Source: Helicobacter cinaedi CCUG 18818 = ATCC BAA-847 (GTDB taxonomy: Bacteria; Campylobacterota; Campylobacteria; Campylobacterales; Helicobacteraceae). From it: a stretch of 55,351 nt of DNA. The DNA lies in contig NZ_DS990392.1 of assembly GCF_000155475.1 (NCBI RefSeq), positions 254,809 through 310,159 on the forward strand. The letters are read 5' to 3'. The position numbers and the translations under genes were made by a program. Shown here in pieces: positions 36,697 to 44,635 of this stretch (positions are counted from its first letter, which is position 1; each line of letters opens with the position of its first letter). The notes below the pieces were generated by a model, which worked only from the letters and a program-made list of their open reading frames with translations, made no database searches and was not told the DNA's origin.

Positions 36697-37875
36697 ATGA
36701 AAAACTATCTTTTTGCTTGTGGGGTTGCTTTGCTTTTTGGTGGAGTGATATTTACAGGCTGTGGGGATAATGGGGATTCTAAAAAAGAAGAATCTACAAT
36801 AGAATCTGGGACAAAACAAAATCAGCCCCTTGTGCTAAAAGTCCGTAGTGAGAGTGAGTTTAGCCAAATGCTTGGGCTATTACCAAATGAGCAAAGATTT
36901 TATGTCGCTATGGGGGTTGTGGGAGATAAAAATACAGAGGCGTATGTCTATCTTACGAGAATGGATAATGGGGCATTGGACATAGGCATTACGCTAACAG
37001 AGAATGATGAAATCTCGCATTTTTCACTCTCACAGGTTGAATCTGGGCTAGAATCTCAAGCATTGGTGCTAAAAGGCGTGTGGAATGCGGATAGTGAGCT
37101 AAAGGGTAAGGAGTTTGCCTTTAAGGTATGTGAGAGCTGTGAGCTGTATGAGGTTGATTTTTTCACAGAGCGTTTTAAGAGTAGCCAAAATGTTGAAGGG
37201 CAAAATGTGGAATATGTAAAAAGTATCACAAAAGCCTTTATCCCGCAGAATAATAAGATTCCACAAGGGGCGATTGAGAATCTAAATCTTGCTTTGAATA
37301 ATGGAGCAAAAGATAAACAAAGCCTTATAAATAGCCTAAAAAAAGAGCTACAAGATAGCTTTAGTCAGCTCACACAAGATGGCGGGGGATTGATCTTTAA
37401 TAGCGAGTATGATAGTAATATAGAAGTGGTGGCGAGAAATAAAATCATTACCTTTAGGCAAAATGAATATGCCTATGAGGGTGGGGCACACGGCAATACC
37501 GAGATTGCATTCCGTAGCTTTTCACTGCAGAGTGGCAAGGAGCTTTCAAACAAGATTGAAGATGTGTTTGATATGAGTAAAAAGGATAAGATTCTCTCTT
37601 TGCTAAGTCAAAAACTAGAGCCACAAAAGAATGAGCTTTTTGCTGAATCTTTGCCCTTAAGGGAGATGTCTAATTTATTTTTCATTACAAGGGCTGGAAT
37701 TGTGATGATATGGCAGCCCTATGAGATTGCCCCTTATGCGAGTGGCTTTATACGCGTGGTTATGAGTGCTGAAGATTTGGGTATTAAGGGGCGTGGGCAG
37801 TTAGGGGAATGGCTAAGAAAAGATTCTATTTATACGCCTATTATTGATGAAGTGCTGGGATTGGGGCTTAAATGA
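36697..37875 (+). CDS. Lipoprotein with C-terminal DUF3298/RsiV-like domain
   Basis: A 392-residue predicted lipoprotein. The lipobox is FTGC near residues 19-22. A Ser/Glu linker follows, then a region with two CXXC-like cysteines (VCESCEL). The C-terminal part (from about 245) has YEGGAHGNTEIAFRSFSLQSG and QPYEIAPYASGFI, hallmarks of the DUF3298 domain found in RsiV, which binds lysozyme in Bacillus. Whether it plays a lysozyme-related role here is inference. Its end overlaps yaaA by 4 bases. Confidence 0.78.
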   Translation: MKNYLFACGVALLFGGVIFTGCGDNGDSKKEESTIESGTKQNQPLVLKVRSESEFSQMLGLLPNEQRFYVAMGVVGDKNTEAYVYLTRMDNGALDIGITLTENDEISHFSLSQVESGLESQALVLKGVWNADSELKGKEFAFKVCESCELYEVDFFTERFKSSQNVEGQNVEYVKSITKAFIPQNNKIPQGAIENLNLALNNGAKDKQSLINSLKKELQDSFSQLTQDGGGLIFNSEYDSNIEVVARNKIITFRQNEYAYEGGAHGNTEIAFRSFSLQSGKELSNKIEDVFDMSKKDKILSLLSQKLEPQKNELFAESLPLREMSNLFFITRAGIVMIWQPYEIAPYASGFIRVVMSAEDLGIKGRGQLGEWLRKDSIYTPIIDEVLGLGLK

Positions 37876-38621
37876 AGATTCTATTTAGCCCAAGTGAAGG
37901 TAAGATAATCCCAAATGGGGATTTACGAGTGTTTGACTTAGAATCTCTAGAATCTAATGGCGTGTCTTTAGTGGTAAAAGAGGCGGTGAAGCAATATATA
38001 GTATTTTTGCAAAGTGGGGCTGAAAGCAAGATCTCCACACTTTTTGGCACTAAAAAACTAGATTTAGATGAACTTGCTTTAGCACAAAACTGCTTGAATG
38101 CCCCTTGTGTTGAAGCGGTGAGATTATATAATGGCGTGGGGTATAAGGCTTTAGATTTTGAAAGATTAGATTCTAAAGCAAAGAGTTATGTGCGAGAACA
38201 TCTCTATATTTTTAGTAATTTATTTGGAATGGTTAGGGCAGATACACCCCTGCCTTATTATAATCTTCATCAGGGTAAGGGCAAGGGGACTTTTGCTTTG
38301 AAAGCATTATATAAGAATCTTAAGTCAAGTATTGATGAGATTTTAGAAAATAGTGAAGTGCTAGATTTGCGTGCAGAAGCGTATCTCAAAGTCTATCAAG
38401 TGGAAAAATGTAAACATTATACACAAGTGGTGTTTTTAAAAAATGGTAAGAGAGTGAGCCATTATGCTAAACATTATCGTGGAATCTACGCAAGGGCAGT
38501 GGCTCAAAAAGGGTTAGATTCTACAAAAGAATTAGAGCATTTAGAGATAGCAGGGCTAGTTTTGAGTGAAGTAAAACACGGCAAAAATGCTACAATCTTA
38601 ACCTACGAGGTTGTATCCTAA
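37872..38621 (+). CDS. yaaA: YaaA family peroxide stress protein
   Basis: A 249-residue cytoplasmic protein of the DUF328 family, which in E. coli limits free iron and oxidative DNA damage. ILFSPSEGK opens it. RLYNGVGYKAL, IFSNLFGMVRADTPLPYY and KHYRGIYARAV follow the family pattern. Translationally coupled to the lipoprotein gene (ATGA overlap). Confidence 0.87.
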   Translation: MKILFSPSEGKIIPNGDLRVFDLESLESNGVSLVVKEAVKQYIVFLQSGAESKISTLFGTKKLDLDELALAQNCLNAPCVEAVRLYNGVGYKALDFERLDSKAKSYVREHLYIFSNLFGMVRADTPLPYYNLHQGKGKGTFALKALYKNLKSSIDEILENSEVLDLRAEAYLKVYQVEKCKHYTQVVFLKNGKRVSHYAKHYRGIYARAVAQKGLDSTKELEHLEIAGLVLSEVKHGKNATILTYEVVS

Positions 38622-38653
38622 GGGGATTTTACCTTTTGTAATATCAAATGCGA

Positions 38654-38659
38654 TACAAT
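38654..38659 (+). promoter_or_regulatory. Possible -10 for pycB
   Basis: TACAAT within GCGATACAATTTTT, 31 bases before the pycB start and after the yaaA stop. There is no clear -35, as is common in Helicobacter. Confidence 0.4.
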
Positions 38660-38689
38660 TTTTAATCTCAAAATTAAAGGTTTGGCGTA

Positions 38690-40489
38690 ATGATAAAAAT
38701 CACAGAAAATAGTTTGCGAGATGGACATCAATCACTTCTAGCTACGCGTATGCGGACAGAGGATTTACTTCAAGCGGCGGAAATTTTTGATTCTATTGGG
38801 TTTCATAGCTTGGAAGTTTGGGGTGGGGCGACTTATGATACTTGTTTGCGGTATTTGAAAGAAGATCCTTTTGAGCGTTTATATGCATTTAAAAAAGTCT
38901 GTGTGAAAACGCCTTTGCAAATGCTACTGAGGGGGCAGAATCTCATCGGCTATCGGCATTATGCTGATGATGTGGTAGATGAGTTTATCAAGCTATCCTC
39001 TCAAGCGGGAATGGATATTTTTAGAATCTTTGATGCGTTTAATGATGGCAGAAATCTTAAAACTTCCATTGAATCTGTCAAAAAATATGGCAAACACGCA
39101 CAAGGGGCGATTTGCTACACGACTTCGCCGGTGCATACGATACAAAGCTTTGTGGAATACGCTAAAGAGCTAGTGAAAATGGGCTGTGATTCTATTGCCA
39201 TTAAAGATATGGCGGGACTTTTAACGCCTTTTGTAGCCTATGATTTGGTAAAAGCATTGAAAGAAGAGATAGGTGTGAGTTTAAGTCTGCATACGCATTC
39301 AACGGCTGGATTTGCTTTTGGCACACATTTAAAGGCAGTCGAAGCTGGTGTAGATGTGCTAGATTTGGCAAATTCTGCTTTAAGTGAAGGCACAAGCCAC
39401 CCCTGTACGCAGTCAATGGTCGCCACACTGCAAGGAAGCAAATGGGATAGTGGCTTAGATTTAGAGCCAATGGAAAAGGCAGCGGAGATTTTGCGTAAAA
39501 ACCGCAGAAAATATAAAAAGTTTGAATCTCAATATAATCAAATTGATACACGCGTTTTGCTTAGTCAAATCCCCGGCGGTATGATTTCAAATATGGCAAA
39601 TCAGCTCAAAGAGCAAAATGCCCTTGATAGAATGGATTCTGTGATGAGTGAGATTCCAAAGGTGAGAGCGGATTTTGGCTATGTGCCTTTGGTAACGCCT
39701 TCAAGCCAGATTGTAGGGACACAAGCGGTGCTAAATGTGCTAATGGGAGAGCGGTATAAGACTATCACAACTGAAACGCGTAATGTCATCAAGGGCTTGT
39801 ATGGTCGCACACCTGCGGCATTAAATGAATCTTTAGTCAAAAAGGTGCTAGGTGAGGGAGAGAAAATCATAGATGTGCGTCCGGCGGATTTATTAGAGCC
39901 AGAGCTAGAAAAGGCAAGGCAAGATTCAAAAGAGTTTGCTAAAAGTCCGCAAGATGTGATTTCTTTTGCGATTTTTGGGAATATTGCTAAGACTTTTTTA
40001 CTAGAGCGGAATGCCAATGCGTTAAAGCCTGAACCATTAGAATCTTTTGAAGAAAAATGCGATAGCAAATTGCCTAAGGATTTTAATATTGTTGTCAATG
40101 GGGAGCATTATGAGATTAAGGTTGAGGGCAGTGGGGAGAGAACTGATGAGGTGCGTCCGTTTTTTATCCGCGTAGATGGGGAGCTAAAGGAAGTTTTTGT
40201 AGAGAGTATAGATACATCATTAGAATCTAAGATTTATAAAGAGCAAAAGGCAGGGGCATTGCCACAAGCTACTGCTCCCGGACACGCTAAATCGCCAATG
40301 CCCGGCACACTCACAAAGCTTAAGGTGCAGGTGGGCGATAAGGTGAAGCTTGGCGATACTTTGGCGATTGTGGAGGCTATGAAAATGGAAAATGAAGTGT
40401 TAGCCCCCATAGATGGCGTAGTTAAAGAGATTTATGCCACGCAAGGAATGCAGATAGGAAGCGATGTGGCGATAATGCTGCTTGGCTAG
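38690..40489 (+). CDS. pycB: Biotin-dependent pyruvate carboxylase subunit B / oxaloacetate decarboxylase alpha
   Basis: A 599-residue protein. The carboxyltransferase barrel (about 1-290) starts with TENSLRDGHQSLLATRMR and carries the metal-binding LHTHSTAG. The C-terminal biotinyl domain has EAMKMENEV with the biotinylated Lys. A Pro/Ala-rich hinge precedes it. In Campylobacter the homologue is the B subunit of a two-subunit pyruvate carboxylase that replenishes oxaloacetate. The matching biotin-carboxylase subunit is not in the window, so the decarboxylase reading is also open. Confidence 0.87.
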   Translation: MIKITENSLRDGHQSLLATRMRTEDLLQAAEIFDSIGFHSLEVWGGATYDTCLRYLKEDPFERLYAFKKVCVKTPLQMLLRGQNLIGYRHYADDVVDEFIKLSSQAGMDIFRIFDAFNDGRNLKTSIESVKKYGKHAQGAICYTTSPVHTIQSFVEYAKELVKMGCDSIAIKDMAGLLTPFVAYDLVKALKEEIGVSLSLHTHSTAGFAFGTHLKAVEAGVDVLDLANSALSEGTSHPCTQSMVATLQGSKWDSGLDLEPMEKAAEILRKNRRKYKKFESQYNQIDTRVLLSQIPGGMISNMANQLKEQNALDRMDSVMSEIPKVRADFGYVPLVTPSSQIVGTQAVLNVLMGERYKTITTETRNVIKGLYGRTPAALNESLVKKVLGEGEKIIDVRPADLLEPELEKARQDSKEFAKSPQDVISFAIFGNIAKTFLLERNANALKPEPLESFEEKCDSKLPKDFNIVVNGEHYEIKVEGSGERTDEVRPFFIRVDGELKEVFVESIDTSLESKIYKEQKAGALPQATAPGHAKSPMPGTLTKLKVQVGDKVKLGDTLAIVEAMKMENEVLAPIDGVVKEIYATQGMQIGSDVAIMLLG

Positions 40490-40557
40490 TGGCTTGTTGT
40501 GGATTCTGCTTGTTGTAAGAATCTGCTTTTTAAGCCCATAGCATAAAAATAGAATCT

Positions 40558-41139
40558 TTAGAGAAAAGTCCAAACAAAGTTTAAGCTATGGATTGTCCCT
40601 AAATCTAAATCATTAGATTTGCCATAGATATTTGCACGATAGGTAATATCGGTATTGACTAAAAACGGAATTATTTTTGCTATGCCTAGACCTACTTCAA
40701 TATATGCTCCATTTGCTTTGAGATTATGTTTCTCGCTAAAGTTTGCTCCGACACCAATTATAAGATTAAGGGCACCAAAATCTCTTGGAGGGTGAATATA
40801 CAGCATTCCACCCACAGAGTGAGTGGGAGCATAGGTATCCATATAAAGATATTTAAGCCTTGCACCAAATCCTATTTCATAACCAGTAAAAGGAATGGAT
40901 ACAGAAGGCTTTAAACCAAATCCATCATCTACAAAGAAATTCCACCCTACACTTGCACCAATGATTCCGCCAAATCTATCTTTAGCTACTTTATCTGAAT
41001 CTATCTTGTTTAAATCTCTGCTAAAGCCATAGTGAAAGGAAGCTATTTGTAGCCAATTTCCCACTATATGTGGCTCTTGCCCAGCTCTTAAACCGCCACA
41101 TATCATAATGCTAAATATAAAGATTCTTAATAGTCTCAT
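40558..41139 (-). CDS. Small outer-membrane beta-barrel protein, family not recognised
   Basis: A 193-residue exported protein with signal peptide (MRLLRIFIFSIMICGGLRA). Alternating aromatic and glycine residues suggest eight or so strands: FGARLKYLYMD, GGMLYIHPP and LIIGVGANFSEKH. The end, LNFVWTFL, is an acceptable barrel terminus though it closes with Leu. It is convergent with pycB. It could be an OmpW or adhesin-like small barrel; there is no motif to decide. Confidence 0.65.
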   Translation of the reverse strand: MRLLRIFIFSIMICGGLRAGQEPHIVGNWLQIASFHYGFSRDLNKIDSDKVAKDRFGGIIGASVGWNFFVDDGFGLKPSVSIPFTGYEIGFGARLKYLYMDTYAPTHSVGGMLYIHPPRDFGALNLIIGVGANFSEKHNLKANGAYIEVGLGIAKIIPFLVNTDITYRANIYGKSNDLDLGTIHSLNFVWTFL

Positions 41140-41223
41140 TTTTTACCCCTTAAAAACGATTTGCGTAAAAACTATTTATAAGACAAATAATTTTTGTAAA
41201 TTTAGATTCTAGTCTTCTAAAAT

Positions 41224-41706
41224 TTAGCGTAAAATATCTAGTGTCTGCTCTTCTTGCTCGTAGATAATCTTGCTTTTATCCCACTCTCTATTACCCTCGC
41301 GTTTTTTAATCCCACTTGAAGTTTCTATTGCTTTTTCATTGCCTGTGGCGGATTTTGCCTTGCCTTTGATATTTTTGTGATAAATTGTTGTGGGGCTACC
41401 GCCAAAATGGCTTGTATTGCTTTTATACTCATCTTTTTTGCCACCCATTACATCAGCTTCACTTTTGCCTAAAAGCTCCTTTGGGATAGGCAGACGCTTG
41501 ATTGAGCCATTTGGGGCAATCTCCATAATGCCAAGTAACACACCCCTTTTATGGTCAATCATTAGCGTTTGATTGGGCTTGAGATTAAGCTCAATGCGTT
41601 CAATAGTCTCAAAATCAAGAATCATATTATCTGCTAAAACATTAATGCTAAAGCCCATACACACCGCTAAAAATACACCCTTGACACTCGCACTTGTGAT
41701 ACGCAT
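41224..41706 (-). CDS. Exported protein of unknown function
   Basis: A 160-residue protein with a signal peptide (about 1-25, ending SINVLADN). The mature part starts with a strand-rich segment (ELNLKPNQTLMIDHKRGVL). A charged, probably unstructured C-terminal half follows (Lys/Glu-rich, with a KKREGNREW stretch). I do not recognise a domain. It is divergent from ridA, 84 bases away. Confidence 0.6.
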   Translation of the reverse strand: MRITSASVKGVFLAVCMGFSINVLADNMILDFETIERIELNLKPNQTLMIDHKRGVLLGIMEIAPNGSIKRLPIPKELLGKSEADVMGGKKDEYKSNTSHFGGSPTTIYHKNIKGKAKSATGNEKAIETSSGIKKREGNREWDKSKIIYEQEEQTLDILR

Positions 41707-41790
41707 ATTTGCCCCTTTAAGATGAAGTTTGTGATTAAGATTTTACTGCTAGAATTATATCTTAAGTTTTTTTTATTTTAAAGGAATTTT

Positions 41791-42171
41791 ATGGAAAATA
41801 CACAGCCTATTAGCACATTAAATGCCCCTCAAGCTATCGGTCCTTACTCTCAAGCCTATATCTATAATGGTGTAATCTACACTTCTGGGCAAATCGCCCT
41901 AACACCACAAGGCGAGTTTATAGACGGGGATATTACCGCTCAAAGCACACAAGTTTTAAACAATCTTAAAGCCATTTTAGAATCTGCAGGGAGCAGTCTG
42001 CAAAAGGTTATTAAGACAAGCGTTTTTTTAAGTGATATGGAGCATTTTAATGCGTTAAATGCGGTGTATGCGGAGTTTTTTGGCTCACATAAACCTGCTA
42101 GAAGCACCATTGCAGTTAAAACACTTCCCAAAAATGCCCTTGTAGAAATTGAGTGTATTGCCGTGCTTTAA
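41791..42171 (+). CDS. ridA: RidA/YjgF family enamine/imine deaminase
   Basis: A 126-residue protein that hydrolyses reactive enamines made by PLP enzymes. The family pattern is complete: APQAIGPYSQAY at the start, YTSGQIALTPQGEF, and ARSTIAVKTLPKNALVEIE containing the catalytic Arg. AAAGGAATTTT precedes the ATG. sppA follows 44 bases later. Confidence 0.94.
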   Translation: MENTQPISTLNAPQAIGPYSQAYIYNGVIYTSGQIALTPQGEFIDGDITAQSTQVLNNLKAILESAGSSLQKVIKTSVFLSDMEHFNALNAVYAEFFGSHKPARSTIAVKTLPKNALVEIECIAVL

Positions 42172-42215
42172 GAGATTCTAGGATTTTGAAACGACACATA
42201 TAAAGGAGACAAATA

Positions 42216-43099
42216 ATGGAGGATTTGCGTAATATTACTCGTATTTTTACCGCACCGCTTGATTTTATTAACAAATATTTTAAAGCATTGCTTTTTTGTT
42301 TATCGTGCTATTTGTGATTGTTGTTGGCGGTGATGAGAGTGAGAATGATCCGCCAAATGTGGCAAAGCTTCATCTTACGATGCCAATTTATGAGAGTGAG
42401 AGTTTCGCACAGGCGGTGAAAAAAATCAAAGAAAATGAAAATATTAAAGGTGTGTTGCTTGTGATAGATTCACCGGGTGGGCTTGTTGGAGCGAGTATTG
42501 AAATTGCTGATATGATAAAGGATTTAGCTCAAAAAATGCCCGTGATTGCCTATGTGCAAGGCTCAATGGCGAGTGGAAGCTACTATGCAGGAATGTATGC
42601 AAATGAGATTTATGCTAATCGTGGAGCGTTAATAGGCTCTGTGGGCGTGATTTTTAGCGGGGTAAATATTGAAGAGCTTATGCAAAAAGTGGGTGTGAAA
42701 GAGCAGGGTATTAAGGCTGGGGCGTTCAAGGAAATAGGCACGATGACACGCAAATGGAGCGATGAAGAAAGGCAATTCCTTGAAAATCTTTTACAAGAGC
42801 AGTATGCTATGTTTTATAATGATGTCCTGCAAGCTAGAGGGGAGAAGCTAAAAAGCAAGGATTACCACGATTTTGCTGAAGGGAAAGTTTTTTCAGCAAA
42901 TAAAGCCTTGGAGCTTGGACTGATTGACAAGGTAGAATCTATGCAGGGGGCAATGGAAGCGTTGCGGCAAAAAGTGGGGCTAGATAAGCTTATTTGGCTT
43001 GAAAAGGATAAATTTGAAACCTATATGGATAAGCTTTTTGATACTATGAATTCTAAGATTCTATCCCTTTCACTCCCATCGCTTAAGGCTAGTCTATGA
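42216..43099 (+). CDS. sppA: Signal peptide peptidase SppA, split by a one-base shift in a T run
   Basis: Inner-membrane serine protease that degrades leftover signal peptides. The true start, with AAAGGAG, gives MEDLRNITRIFTAPLDFINK and then stops after 33 residues. One more T in the T6 run at 42292-42297 would join it to the main frame: the membrane anchor, DSPGG, the nucleophile in GSMASGSYYAGM and the general-base Lys in KAGAFKE. As read, only an anchor-less fragment could be made, from a TTG. This may be slippage, strain variation or a sequencing error. The end overlaps purU by 4 bases. Confidence 0.82.
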
Positions 43100-43962
43100 A
43101 AGGACATCTCATTCAGGCTACTCAACAGCGTGATGAACGCGTGATACTCATTAGTGCACCGGATAAAAAAGGGCTTATTTATCATATCTCATCGGTGCTA
43201 TATGAGCTTGGGTTAAATATTGAACGCAATGATGAGTATGTGGATAAGGAAAATGAGCGATTTTTTATGCGGACGCATACTTATGGTGAGGCTAACGATG
43301 AGATTTTACAAAAGAGATTAAAATCTATTCTGCCGCGTCAAAGCACACTTAAGATTCAAGATGTGGGTAAAAAAAAGATACTTATCCTTTGCACAAAAGA
43401 AAATCATTGTGTGGGGGACTTGCTCCTTAGGCACGATAGCGGGGAGCTAAATGCACAGATTGAGGCTATTATCAGCAATTATGATGTGCTAGAACCTTTG
43501 GCGATGAAGTTTGGGAGACCTTTTTTTCATATTTCTGCAGAGGGGTTAAGCCGCAAAGCACACGAAGATAAGCTTTTGGAGTGTATTTCTAGCTTTAATC
43601 ATAGCTATATTGTGTTGGCAAAGTATATGCGGATTCTCACAAATGAATTTGTCTCGCATTTTGAAAATCGTATTATTAATATTCATCATAGCTTTTTACC
43701 TGCATTCATTGGGGCTAATCCCTACAAACAAGCACACCAAAGGGGTGTTAAGCTTATTGGTGCGACGGCACATTTTGTTAATGAGAATCTTGATGAAGGT
43801 CCTATTATTACCCAAGATGTGATACATATTAATCATAGCTATTCGTGGCAGGATATGCAAAAGGCGGGCAGGGATATTGAAAAGATTGTGCTTTCTCGTG
43901 CGTTAAATTTAGCACTAGAAGATAGAATCTTTGTGTATGGGAACAAAACGATTGTGTTTTAA
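43096..43962 (+). CDS. purU: Formyltetrahydrofolate deformylase
   Basis: Releases formate and tetrahydrofolate from 10-formyl-THF; 288 residues. An N-terminal ACT domain (about 17-95, ILISAPDKKGLIYHISSVL) is followed by the formyltransferase-like domain with INIHHSFLPAFIGANPY and the Asp-containing ENLDEGPII. The catalytic Asn-His-Asp set is present. It is coupled to sppA by an ATGA overlap. Confidence 0.92.
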   Translation: MKGHLIQATQQRDERVILISAPDKKGLIYHISSVLYELGLNIERNDEYVDKENERFFMRTHTYGEANDEILQKRLKSILPRQSTLKIQDVGKKKILILCTKENHCVGDLLLRHDSGELNAQIEAIISNYDVLEPLAMKFGRPFFHISAEGLSRKAHEDKLLECISSFNHSYIVLAKYMRILTNEFVSHFENRIINIHHSFLPAFIGANPYKQAHQRGVKLIGATAHFVNENLDEGPIITQDVIHINHSYSWQDMQKAGRDIEKIVLSRALNLALEDRIFVYGNKTIVF

Positions 43963-44005
43963 GAATCTAGGTTAGGTAAAAATGGATTCAAAAACTACTT
44001 TGCTT

Positions 44006-44037
44006 GAGGTGCTGATTGATGGAAGTGCTAATTGATG
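44006..44037 (+). repeat. 16-bp tandem duplication at the start of a small membrane-protein gene
   Basis: Two adjacent 16-base units, differing at two positions, repeat the bases for EVLID. Because 16 is not divisible by three, an upstream start at 43982 (MDSKTTLLEV) is thrown out of frame and only the start at 44019 remains usable. Confidence 0.75.
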
Positions 44038-44216
44038 TATGTATAGGTATTTTTTGTGCATTGCAGTGGCTGGTGTATCTCATCTTTGGCTTCAAAGCCC
44101 CACCACATACAAGCAAAACTTTTCAAAAACATTTTTACACACTCCGTCTAGCCTTACCATTGCGACTTTTGGTTATTTTTTTGTTGTATATTTTGCTGAT
44201 TAAGCCTTTTGTGTAG
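44019..44216 (+). CDS. Small membrane protein of unknown function
   Basis: A 65-residue protein with two hydrophobic helices (about 5-25 and 45-64) joined by a short basic loop (HTSKTFQKHFYTLR). No family is recognised. The ATG at 44019 follows GAGG at a fair distance. The gene begins inside a tandem duplication that may have cut off a slightly longer N terminus. It lies between purU and another small membrane-protein gene. Confidence 0.5.
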   Translation: MEVLIDVCIGIFCALQWLVYLIFGFKAPPHTSKTFQKHFYTLRLALPLRLLVIFLLYILLIKPFV

Positions 44217-44226
44217 AGATTAAAAA

Positions 44227-44529
44227 ATGCCTAGGAAAACAACTCAAGCCCAAAAATCCAAAAAAGAGCAAGATTCTAGAAGTATCAAAGAGCTTTTTAT
44301 TTTGCGTAAAAAGGCTTTGCTTTCACAGCATAAGGTGCGTAAAACAAGCAAAAAGAGCAAAAAGACATCTCTTTCTTGGCTAGATTCTATGCAAGATAGA
44401 ATCTATAATGGATTTTCACAAACGAGTGTTTTTGTCTCGTGGAGTATCTCTTGGCTACTTTGTTTTGGGCTATGGGCGGTGCTATTGTATCTTGTGTGGC
44501 AGGAGCTTTTATGGTGGGGATTTGTATGA
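44227..44529 (+). CDS. Small basic protein with C-terminal membrane helix, unknown function
   Basis: A 100-residue protein. The first 55 residues are very rich in Lys, Gln and Ser (MPRKTTQAQKSKKEQ). The last 30 form one Trp-rich hydrophobic helix (SISWLLCFGLWAVLLYLVW). Such a layout could tether a nucleic-acid-binding or ribosome-binding segment to the membrane, but that is speculation. It is 10 bases after the previous small gene and upstream of carB. Confidence 0.5.
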   Translation: MPRKTTQAQKSKKEQDSRSIKELFILRKKALLSQHKVRKTSKKSKKTSLSWLDSMQDRIYNGFSQTSVFVSWSISWLLCFGLWAVLLYLVWQELLWWGFV

Positions 44530-44595
44530 AGTGGGTTTTACATATTTTACGCCCTATGAATGTTTTCTAGTAATTTTTAAGCACTTTTAAGCTAG

Positions 44596-44607
44596 AATCC
44601 GCGGATT
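44596..44607. promoter_or_regulatory. 12-bp palindrome AATCCGCGGATT upstream of carB
   Basis: A perfect palindrome 28 bases before the carB start, overlapping a TAGAAT that could be its -10. The same 12 bases lie at 17882-17893. It may be an operator or just a shared repeat. Confidence 0.35.
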
Positions 44608-44635
44608 TATCCAAAGAATATGAAAAAGGATTCCT

